The translations under genes and the position numbers were made by a program. Shown piece by piece: positions 11,691-21,080 of a stretch of 64,000 nt of DNA. The stretch lies in contig JAMYHX010000084.1 in the NCBI GenBank assembly GCA_025529335.1, positions 1 to 64,000 of the forward strand. Reading direction: 5' to 3'. This stretch comes from Rhizopus sp. PT2906 (lineage: Eukaryota > Mucoromycota > Mucoromycetes > Mucorales > Rhizopodaceae). Below the pieces are notes generated by a model, which was not told the DNA's origin, did not search any database, and saw nothing but the letters and a program-made list of their open reading frames with translations. Position 1 is the stretch's first letter. The number at the start of each line of letters is the position of its first letter.

Positions 11691-12929
11691 GATGTATTTA
11701 TAAAAATAATAGAAAAGTAGAAAAGTAAAATAAAGAAAAAGAGAAACAAATAAATGAAAAAGAGAAGCTCCTTTTATACATAAAGATGATTAATGATGTA
11801 ACCAATCAGAAGGACAAGAACTAGAAACATTTCCTAATTTATTAGAAGGTGCTGGAATCAGGCAGAAATCTTACAACTTTACGTATTTCCATTGGTTTTT
11901 GGACAAAAATAGAAGTCGAAAATGGAAATGATATCATTCATTTAAACTACAGTGTTTTTATTTGAGATTGAGACCCATTTGCTTCCTTTTAAGCCAATCA
12001 GATTTGACTTTTAATGTTCCTATTTTTCAAAGTGTTAAAGGAGTGTGTAGGCTCAAATTGATGAGGGTCAAAAATCAAAGGTTAATAACAGCACGAGCTT
12101 TATTGAAAAATAATTCTTACCGAATATTAAAGTAAAGGAAGAGATGAAAGAAATAAAATCAGTATTGAGAAGATAATGGAAGTTTGTTCAAATAAGAGTT
12201 TACATAATCTAGAAATGCCAATTACTAAAGCACAGAGAGAGAAAATCTCTAGATTTGGATGCTTTGTTGGCATAGCAGGAATCCTTTACTCTTGAAACTG
12301 ACTTGTTTCTCTTTATCATCTCTTCTTTGTATAGGATGGTCAAGCTTTGAAAAAACAATAAAGGCAGATTTGCGAGGTCATATACCCATCAGTTATGCAC
12401 ACGTTTATGTGTTTCCCTGAATTCTTTGCTTCTACTTTCCACCATATATAAGAAAGTTCTTTATTCTTGAATCAACACCAATTCCTTCATCTTCTATAAG
12501 CTTCTTTAGATTGTTATGGGTTTTAATTGAGGTATTCCCATTTTAATCAACTATGAAACGTCATTCTGAAGTGCAAAGACTTCTATTCTGGGTCAGCTCC
12601 TTCCTCTCTTCTTAAACTCTTTTGTTGGAGTAATGGAGTTTTCGAAGGGTGTCACGAGTCGCGTACTGCTGTGAAGAAGTTGTTTTATCTCTTCAACATT
12701 AACGTGATCTATACTGAACTTGATAGATTATTTGATGTATATTATGAATTTATAAAGTATCATCATAATTACACCCAAGTAATCCTGGTTGTTGATTCAG
12801 AGCAGCCACAGTGAATTGTGTCTGGTTCTAAATGAAATGCGATAAAGTGTCTAAAGACTTTCTTAAAAGAGTAGTTGCTTTAAAATGCGACGTTTTAATG
12901 ATGACAAATAGACGAAAAAATTGTATTGT
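11691..12929. other. Intergenic, promoter of ubiquitin fusion plus unexplained DNA
   Basis: No coding sequence found. The first 200 bp is the upstream region of the minus-strand ubiquitin fusion, with CCAAT at about 11798 and its complement at about 11889. Around 12440 a CATATATAAG box is followed at 12552 by a short ATG frame that soon stops; it could be a promoter relic. Nothing else stands out. Confidence 0.45.
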
Positions 12930-13781
12930 TTAAGCGACCAATTCAACAACTACGGAAATTATTAATATTAGTAACCATGACAACCAGTCCACCAATCAAC
13001 ACTTACCACCACCGGCTTCCTTGATCTTCTTTTCAGCAAGGGCAGAAACATAACGAGTGCGGACAATGACAGGTTGGCTGATAGTACCCTTGGCCAAAAC
13101 CTTGGCATAACCCTATTATTATTGACATGAGTATATGTACATCTAATATGATTAAATAAATCTTACATGTTGAAGAGTGTCAATGACAGGAACCTTTTCA
13201 GTGTTCTTGTACTTTTCACGAACACCTTCACCAGCAAGAGTCCAGATCTTGTCAAGATTGATGACAGGACGCCAGAGAGGGTTCTTCTTCAAGTGGAAGT
13301 GACGCATACCGACCTTACCAAAGTAACCAGGATGGTACTTGTCCATGTTGGTACGGTGATGGTGTTGACCACCAGCAAGACCACGACCACCAGGATGCTT
13401 TCTGTGCTTTCCAACACGGCCGTGACCGGCTGAGACGTGTCCACGCTTCTTTCTGTTATGGTGAAGTCTGGTAGGCTATATCAAATTCTTCTATTAATGA
13501 ATCCACTCAATGACTGTGTGTGCGTAGTTTATGCATCAAAGAAAGAAGAAAAAAAAGGAATGGCTGGTTGAATGAAGAAGGAGAGAGGGGGAAGTGGAAT
13601 GTCCAATTGTGTCCATTTTTATAATAATCCATGTATCCAATGTATTTCCATCTATTTATCCGTTCCACTTTACAGTATCCATCCGTTCCTCTTTCGGCAA
13701 CATCCATCCATCCATCATCCTTTCTTTATACTTTTTCTTATTCTCTTTTCTCTGCATAAACTAGGTTGATTCACTCACCAT
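12930..13781 (-). CDS. 60S ribosomal protein uL15 (L27a/L28)
   Basis: Four exons (13781-13779, 13475-13167, 13112-13007, 12949-12930) encode 145 aa. The first coding exon is only the ATG; the last carries the final six codons. Signatures are MPTRLHHNRKKRGHVSAGHG, the His/Gly-rich GGRGLAGGQHHHRTN segment, GYFGKVGMRHFHLK, a GYAKVLAKGTISQPVIV block and the canonical AGGVVELVA end. The end is reached only by splicing the last intron at G|GTAAGT, since reading through stops after GGGKC. The protein sits near the peptidyl-transferase region of the large subunit. Intron 1 (13476-13778, 303 bp) is long, with tandem GGAT repeats. Codons are strongly biased, as expected for a ribosomal gene. Confidence 0.95.
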
Positions 13782-14440
13782 TTCAGGAGAGTGGAAAAGA
13801 GGAAGCGACTGATCTTGCTTGTGTTGTGTACTGTCAAGAGTGTGTCGTCGTATAAATCTGGATTATAATTTAACCAATGAGGTGCTAGTAGAATATACAC
13901 TGAATTTAATCGTCACTCTTTCTTTTCTTTTATGCGGATTAAAGACAGCTTTATTCATTTTATCAGATAACTATTTAATACATGCTTAAAAGGATAGGTT
14001 ATACTTATTATTTTTTTTAAGATTACTTCGTACAAGTAACTGTTAACAGAAAGAGGAGAAAATATACTAAGAAGGGTAAAATCACCTTTTGGTACTGTCT
14101 AGCATAATTTGGGATCTGGATCCCAAATGTAACTTTGATAATTTGGGACCAGCCAAACCAACGTCTTTACTAAAATTTTCCAGCACAAGAAGTCTAATGA
14201 ATTGTATAAATATAACTTCTAGAAAAATAATAAAATATCATCTTTTATTCTCACAAAACTACTCTTCTATTTTGTTGATATCTTCCAGCCACTTTAAGGC
14301 GAATTTCTACTCCGATATCACGAACTCATTTTAGTACAGTCAGTCTGGGAAAGGGAGTAACTTTAAATCACCACAAAGATGAAGCAGCCACTAAATAAAA
14401 AGAAGATTAAATTTTGCTTCGTTATGCTGTGCTTCACCTT
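13782..14440. other. Intergenic
   Basis: Promoter region of the uL15 gene plus the 3' flank of the degenerate nuclease gene. A short palindrome-like GGGATCTGGATCCC lies at about 14109. No supported coding sequence; the 14089-14334 plus-strand open stretch has no family resemblance. Confidence 0.4.
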
Positions 14441-14465
14441 TCTTACCTCCAGAACCACAACATAG

Positions 14466-16330
14466 TTACCTATCTACGCCTCGATTCAAGAAGGCAGATG
14501 TGATATTGATAAAATTTTCAGTATTATTTTGACTGGTTGTACTAAAAGCTGGAAATTTTACACCAAAAAGCACAGTGCTAAAGCCCACAAGACCAATCAC
14601 CAGAGCAGATAAAGCGTCTTTTAATTTGACTGCTCTCCTGTTCTTGACTGAGACACATGAGGAATTTGTACACATGAATGCCCCGTTTGTACTCTTGGAT
14701 ATTGTCTTTCCATTTTTTACTTCTTTTCGCTTTGGGTAAGCCAGCTTCTTAAAGCAAAAGACACAGGTCTGAGGTGTTTTGTTCTCGTTCGTCACACAAA
14801 CGTTGATTGCTTTAGCATGCATGTTCTCTTTCCATTTGCCCTCGTATCGCCTGAAACCTTTTATCCTGGAGCCGACTCCTGTTCCTCTGTCACCGACAAA
14901 CATCAACAATTTTTTTGCTTTTGTCATCATTTTCTAAAGACAATACACATCAGTAGCCATACAAAATGATTTAAAGAGGTATTACCTGCCGTATGCATGA
15001 GCTTTAATCGCTCCTTTCGGCATAACTGATGACAATAACGGGCTTTCTGTATTTCAAGGTGCCGCTACTGATTGATGTTTTTTGCGCTATAGTAAAAGGC
15101 TCGCATTTGGGTGCGGTTGTCAAAGTTGGAGCGAAACTTGGATGCTAATCCGGTGACGGTATTGGCGCTGCTTTCCGTGCTTGCTTTGCTCATGGCATCT
15201 TCTAGCGCCTGTATCTTTTTTCCTTCTTCTGTCTCTTTCTTCTTCCTTTCCAGTTTCTTTCTCTGGCGAAAATAACCGCAACCCAGATCAATATCACTAG
15301 CTGATGTCCCAATTATTTTAGGCAAGTTCAGAAAGGATTTTTTTTCATCATTCAAATCCAGTTGTAATGCTTCGTCCATTTCTGCACTTTCCAAAGCTCC
15401 GTAGTAATTATAGAGTGTTAAGTGAAACTTCGCTCTTTGTAATGAAAGTGGAACCGAAGTTGTCATTTTCACCAAGCCATTGTCTGTGCCTGCAAAAAGG
15501 AAATCCTTTGGAGTTATCAGTTCACGTGCTTCAGCATTTGATAGGCCCTTTTCATCTTTCTTTAGAGCTGTTCGATTGTTCAGAGAGATTTCTTTAGCTT
15601 TAGCTAGCTTGACATGGTATCAGTTTGCCATTTGCTTGAAATAGAGCTGTTGCCTGTTTTGTGCGAGTTCGTCTTTCAGCTGATTTACCTTTTCGTAAGA
15701 CAAGTTTCGTGCAATTTTCAGAGTTTCAATATCTTTATGCAGCTTGCCTTTATCTCCTTTTCCCCATTGATTTTTTAGTGTGAGTATTTGCCCAGAGAAG
15801 CCGCTTTTGTTTTGAAAAATCAATGTCTTTTTCAAGTCACCTTCTAATTGCTTGATTACATCTGACAAGGACTTTATTTCGGCGGAGAGACTTTCCTTGA
15901 ACTTTTAGCCTTCTAGGGTGATATTAGGATTCTTTAAAACTCTCTCTTCATAGGACGCTTTCTTCGGCTCGTTAAGAATATTGACCATCTTTTCTTGTGT
16001 ACCCAAAATACGTACAGTCTTCAAACCTGGGAGGCAGATTACTCTATGAGCAAAATCCAAGCCATATGATTTGCAGCTAGTATGCAGCAGGTCCATATTA
16101 AAGATAGCATTAAAGACTGTATCTTTGTTTTGCCGTGTAAATTCAAGTGATGTAATCGGTTGCTGGTCGAAGATTGGTTTTGCTGGATATTTTGTCGAAA
16201 ATCAGTCTTTACCTAGCAGAGTACTGCATAGGAGTGGTGTAGAACTGACTCCAATTGTGCCTAGTAATAACGGGAAGCTGCGGTAGCCGGGAAGGGGATT
16301 CCAGCCTATTTGTGATTATCTGTCTTATGG
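14466..16330 (-). pseudogene. Degenerate TnpB/Fanzor-like RuvC nuclease gene
   Basis: Reading the minus strand from about 16330 to 14466 gives a long protein-like track broken by in-frame stops near 16200 (TGA), 15904 (TAA), 15617 (TGA) and 15062 (TAG), and by a reading-frame change near 14940. The central FAGTDNGLVKMTTSV (about 15510-15460) resembles the RuvC-I strand with its aspartate. A lysine/glutamate-rich helical middle follows. The C-terminal piece (14930-14466) has a VCVTNENKTPQTCVFC zinc-ribbon half, a second CTNSSC half, then a KDALSALVIGLVG helix matching the RuvC-III position. This order fits TnpB-type, Fanzor nucleases of eukaryotic transposons. Two of the stops could be tryptophan codons changed by G to A. 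No terminal repeats were recognised. Family assignment is inference; the breakage is direct. Confidence 0.55.
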
Positions 16331-16628
16331 CCGAGTTTTTAACGAGAAAATCAGCTTACCGTTTTCATATGAGAATAGGGGCAAGCTTCAGATTCATTAT
16401 ACTACTAAATTTTTGTGGGTATCGTTACTCCTGGGAAAACACGTACGACTTTTGAATTAATTATTTCTTCATTGTCTCTGTGATGATAAGACGATTGTTC
16501 TTCTCAGATGTTCGATATTCAATGGAAGAGTGAATAAAAGAAAAATATATTATCAGTTTATTACACTTGTAGCTGCTCAAGTAGGGATGCCCATTTCTCT
16601 CCAAGCTCAATTCACAGGTTATTTTAAT

Positions 16629-17246
16629 TCACTGGACGATCAGTGATAAATCAATATCCAGTCTTTCCTTACAAGCGTGTTTATATCGCTGAAAGTGTGA
16701 GATCATGGCATCTGTTTGATGCGTTTGAATAGCAAAAGTTGTTAGAGCTACTTGTGTTGTCTTCCGAACATGAAGATAAATGATAGTTTTCATTGTAGGT
16801 ATTTCCTGTTCTGAAGAGGGTAAATGACCAGGATAATCTAAAATCTCTGCCATTCTTTCCTCAGGCACAGTTGTGTCATGATCAAATGTTGCGATGATAC
16901 CTTGATGATCTTTGTGATAAATTAATAAAGCACCCTGGAGGTCAGATTCAGGGGTCTTGACTTGATTTGATATAATAAAGTAATCCAATGTTTTTTCCTC
17001 GAGTGAGTGAAGTGCTGGAACGACAACCTGTTCACAGTAAAGTCTAGTCACTTGTGCATCTCTAAATTCAACCAGCGTACATGGCTTAAGTTCTAGTAAT
17101 GTAAATCCAAATTCTCCGTATAAAAGCATATCCTCTGGTGACAACTCTCCGTCAAATGTGACGTATTTTATCATGTCTTTGTCCAATTTACTCCAAAACT
17201 GTTTCTCTAATAAATAAAAGTAGTTAAAGGCTTGCTGAACATTCAT
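16629..17246 (-). CDS. Conserved-looking hypothetical protein
   Basis: An intronless frame encodes 205 aa when begun at MNVQQAF; 18 further in-frame codons upstream are hydrophobic and lie in T-rich promoter-like DNA, so the internal Met is preferred. The composition is that of a real globular protein, with mixed hydrophobic and acidic residues, two cysteines in its first half and no low complexity. It starts with an amphipathic helix (AFNYFYLLEKQFWSKL). No membrane segment or signal peptide is seen and I do not recognise a family. It is divergently arranged with the RhoGAP gene across a 460-bp intergenic region, so a shared bidirectional promoter is possible. Confidence 0.6.
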   Translation of the reverse strand: MNVQQAFNYFYLLEKQFWSKLDKDMIKYVTFDGELSPEDMLLYGEFGFTLLELKPCTLVEFRDAQVTRLYCEQVVVPALHSLEEKTLDYFIISNQVKTPESDLQGALLIYHKDHQGIIATFDHDTTVPEERMAEILDYPGHLPSSEQEIPTMKTIIYLHVRKTTQVALTTFAIQTHQTDAMISHFQRYKHACKERLDIDLSLIVQ

Positions 17247-17708
17247 TTTAAAACAAGAAAGAAATAAAAAGAAGATATAGAGTGCATGGTACTTTTGCAT
17301 AATGAGGCTTTTACTGTGACTACTTCATTCGCATCTCCGTATTGAAGTAAGCAAGACGGGGATAAGGTTAGGCATGTTGTTAAGCCAATCTTTTTTTTTG
17401 TTTTGCATAGATCTTGTCATCATACATCTTGTGTGTGCATAAGGTGTTCCTTGTTTAACATAGTTCATCCAAAGAGCAATGGCTTCAGCTTGCTATCGGT
17501 AGCTGAGTTAACAAAAATTCTCTCTCTCTCTCTTTGTCTCTCTGTCTCTGGTCTTTTGTTTCGTAACCTGTGATTGATTTTGGACCTATTTTCCTGCCTT
17601 ATATTTTCTTCTTTTAAAAACCAGCTTTTTTCTTTTTTCTTTCTACTTTCTTTCTTTTTTTTTTTTTTACTGCTGCAGCTTTGTTATGCGGTTGCGACTT
17701 AATTTAGA
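17247..17708. promoter_or_regulatory. Divergent intergenic region
   Basis: It lies between the hypothetical gene (minus) and the RhoGAP gene (plus). The half nearest RhoGAP carries CT-rich tracts (17519-17560 and 17620-17670), common upstream of fungal start codons. No specific factor site could be assigned. Confidence 0.4.
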
Positions 17709-19389
17709 ATGACAACAATGAGACCGACATCAGTATCTTCTACTTCAAATTCCTCCATGTCATCTGCTTTTTCAGACTATAGCTCAGACGACAACATCCA
17801 TAACACAAGCGCCAATACTTCTCAACAGTTCTTTGCCAAACTTGTCAGAGACACACGTTCAAAAGTGGGACAAAAGACATCCGAAATAAATGCGACTATG
17901 CAAGAGAAACTTCCAGAATGGAAATCCAGAAGTGTCATGTATTCAAATAAAGCAAAAGAAGCTAGCATAGAGTGGGGTAGGAAAGGAAAAGAAGCGGTTG
18001 ATCGATGGAAGAAAGAACGCTTGGGTAAATGCATTGTTATTTTCTTTTCTTCTTTATTCATATATAATATAGAAGCACAATCTTCATCTTCAATTACTTC
18101 ATATCGTCCTATGCAACAATCAACTGAAAATTCAATATTTGGAATGCCACTTGAGTTAGCTGTCGCATTAACCAAGATACACAATGATGATTTAGTGCCC
18201 GGCATATTTAGAAAGTGCATAGATTACCTTAATCATGTTGGTAACGTATATCTTTATAATTATTATTATCATTATTTAAAATTAATCAATACTTTTCATA
18301 GGCATACACGAAACGGGCATTTATAGGTAAAAACCATCATTTATATTGAAGCAGACTAGGCTAATAAGATCAAACAGAATCTCTGGGAGTACTCTTGCTG
18401 TGAATAAGTTAAGAGACGAATTTAATGAGGGTAATATAAAAAAAAGAAAGAGCATATATAAATATCTTGCTTATTCAATATATTTTATAGGCATCAACGT
18501 TAACTTTGAAGAAACTTGTCCAGACCCCCATGTTGTAGGAGCATTATTAAAGCTGTATCTAAGAGAACGTAAATACAAAAGATAGTGCTTGGAACTTAAA
18601 CTCACCTTTCTTATTCTAGTTCCTGAACCTATTATTCCACCTGATTATACTCTGCAATTTACAGCCATTTTAAAAGACGAAGATCCACTACCTCAATTAC
18701 TCAAAGCAATTCAGTCCATTCTATCTAAACTCTCCATCTATAACTTTTGCATTCTGCAGCTTCTATGTCAACATTTAAAAAGAGTAGCCGATAATGAAAA
18801 AGACACCAAGATGTCTGTGTCTAATCTGGTTTTGATCTTTATCCCAACCTTAAATATCGACAGAACACTGTTTCAGTACATGATTGAACATTATCACGAA
18901 TTATTTGAAAATGGAAACGGAAAAAAGCCGGCTGGCCCGGCTAATGTACCTCCACCGTTACCACAGAAACCACGTAATCTGCTGATCGATATGAAATCTA
19001 TGACGACAGGAACACCCAAAAAGGTAGCTCATACAAAGACAATGTCAGATACAGACATGTATATCCATACCATAAAAAATAATCTCAGCAAGGTTCCTCC
19101 TCCAAAACCTAGCCGATCTCCGGCTTCTGCTTCAAATCAAACCAGCCGTCAGCCGCCTCCTTTGCCGCCTTCTAAACCACGATCCAAGTCGGTGTCATCA
19201 CCCATTAGAAGAGACAACACCATCCTTTCATCCACTCCACCTATGCAAACCCATCTTGAAGATACCATCTGGACGCAAAGGGGTCGCGTGGAGGCAATTG
19301 GAAAACAGTTTGAGACGCTTATAAACAAAACACAAACAATCCCTTACAGCCGTAAAAACAATCGAACGTTTGAAAGCAAAATAAATTAG
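17709..19389 (+). CDS. RhoGAP-domain protein
   Basis: Six exons (17709-18024, 18073-18240, 18302-18326, 18378-18430, 18491-18568, 18620-19389) encode 469 aa. The N-terminal 100 residues are Ser-rich, then a basic amphipathic helix region. The RhoGAP domain (about residues 140-320) is clear: GMPLELAV...VPGIFRKCIDYL, the arginine-finger strand GIHETGIYRISGS, PHVVGALLKLYLREL PEP, and the QLLCQHLKRVADN...KMSVSNLVLIFIP helices. It should stimulate GTP hydrolysis by Rho-family GTPases such as Cdc42, a member of which is encoded at 32.7 kb. The C-terminal 150 residues are proline-rich with several PPPLP-type SH3 ligands. Intron 1 is 48 nt and stop-free in frame, so its retention would add 16 codons. 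Confidence 0.9.
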
Positions 19390-19894
19390 TAAACCATTTT
19401 GTTTCCCCTCTTTTCTATTTTTTACTGTGAAAATAAAAGGTCCTATTGAGAATTATCTCTTGGGCGCATCGTTCTCCTCAAATGTTTTTATGAGTGCTGT
19501 TTTCTCTTTCGCTCTAATTTAGAGCATCATAAAGGCAAAACACTCAACAGAAGCATTTTAAGAATAATGCTTTGAAAGCATCAGTCTATTCAACACTTTT
19601 AAGAATGCTTACAAGGCATTTTGATCTTTAAATGCTAATATAATTGCTCTTTTTGAATTATTTACTTTCTATCCATTTGCTTATTTGCTTGGCATTCTTT
19701 TTCATGGATGCTACAGACACTCACAGAACAAGTGCATTAAATACATTTGGAAAGCTGACATCGGACTTTCATCCGGAGCTTAGATACCTTTTTTGGGATA
19801 TTGAGATCTGTCCGCAAAAGACAATTAGTCGTGCAGTCTCAGCGAATAGGTAAATCCTCCTCTTTTAAACTTTAGGTTCGACCCTACAGCTACC
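19390..19894. other. Intergenic upstream of eS6
   Basis: Contains the RhoGAP 3' flank and the eS6 promoter. A small candidate 5'-UTR intron, AATAG|GTAAAT to TTTAG at about 19851-19874, precedes the eS6 start, but is only about 25 nt and not well supported. No coding sequence is recognised. Confidence 0.4.
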
Positions 19895-21080
19895 ATGAAG
19901 GTAAAGGACAAACTTGGCATAAAATAGAGAAGAAAGAAAGTATGCAGATTAATGGATACGGATTACAATTTGGATGATGGATGGATGGATGGATACGTGA
20001 ACGATACAAAAAGATTTTTCTAAAGAGAGACACAGATGAGTTGATGATGGACACATTGACAGATAATGAGATACACACACACACGCCTGAACAAATCATG
20101 TAGACATCATTAACAACCTGCCACAGCTTTTATAATCAATCAATTTGTAAATGCTCGACAATTACTCTTTCTTCTCTATTTTCTTTGCTTTGCTTTGCAA
20201 TACATGTTGGAATGCGTTGTGTACTGACAACATACATTAGCTTAACATTGCGAACCCAGCCACCGGCTGCCAGAAATTGATCGAAATCGAAGATGAACGT
20301 CGTCTGTAAGTTTTTCTTTTTTTTTTTTTTTTTTTGTAAAGGTTGAATATTCGTCAGTACTCAACAATCTTTAGCCGTGGTTTCTACGATAAGCGTATGG
20401 CACAAGAAGTTTCCGGTGATGCTCTCGGTGACGAATTCAAAGGCTACGTTTTCCGTATCACTGGTGGTAACGACAAGCAAGGTTTCCCCATGAAGCAAGG
20501 TGTCCTTTTGCCCCACCGTGTCAAGCTCTTGATGTCCAAGGGTCACTCTTGCTACCGTCCTCGCCGTACCGGTGAACGCAAGAGAAAGTCTGTCCGTGGT
20601 TGCATCGTCGGTCCTGATCTTTCTGTCTTGTCTCTTGTCGTTGTCAAGCAAGGTGAACAAGACATCCCTGGTTTGACTGATACCACTGTCCCCAAGCGTC
20701 TTGGCCCCAAGCGTGCTTCCAAGATTAGAAAGTTCTTCGTACGTGCTATTATGTTGCTTAACGAATCATTATACTTACTTTAATAATAGAACTTGTCCAA
20801 GGAGGATGATGTTCGCAAGTATGTTATCCGCCGTGAAGTCCAACCCAAGACTGAAGGCAAGAAGGCTTACACCAAGGCCCCCAAGATCCAACGTCTTGTC
20901 ACTCCCCGTACTCTTCAACACAAGAGACGTAGACAAGCCATTAAGCGCAGAAGAGCCGAATCTTCTCGTGAAGCTGAAGCTGAATACAAGCAATTGCTTG
21001 CCAAGCGTGTCAAGGAAGCCAAGGAAAAGAAGATTGAGCGTCGTCGTACTTCTTCCATCCAAAAGTCTGCCTCTGCTTAA
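19895..21080 (+). CDS. RPS6: 40S ribosomal protein eS6
   Basis: Four exons (19895-19900, 20241-20305, 20375-20738, 20790-21080) encode 241 aa. The first coding exon is just ATGAAG, then a 340-bp intron. Joining gives MKLNIANPATGCQKLIEI, the universal eS6 start. YDKRMAQEVSGDALGDEFKG, GFPMKQGVLLPHRVKLLM and SCYRPRRTGERKRKSVRGC follow. The C-terminus IERRRTSSIQKSASA keeps the basic-serine motif phosphorylated by S6-type kinases. The protein is a small-subunit component needed for ribosome assembly. Codon use is highly biased to C-ending codons. Intron 1 contains GGAT tandem repeats and a short CA run. Confidence 0.97.

Noticed and set aside
12552..12615. Short ATG frame after a TATA-like box in the 11.7-12.9 kb gap
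   Set aside because: Stops after about 20 codons and no splice continuation could be found.
20040..20100. Possible C/D snoRNA in eS6 intron 1 (TTGATGATGG and CCTGAAC about 55 nt apart)
   Set aside because: The C box is imperfect, no terminal stem brings the boxes together, and no C'/D' pair is visible.
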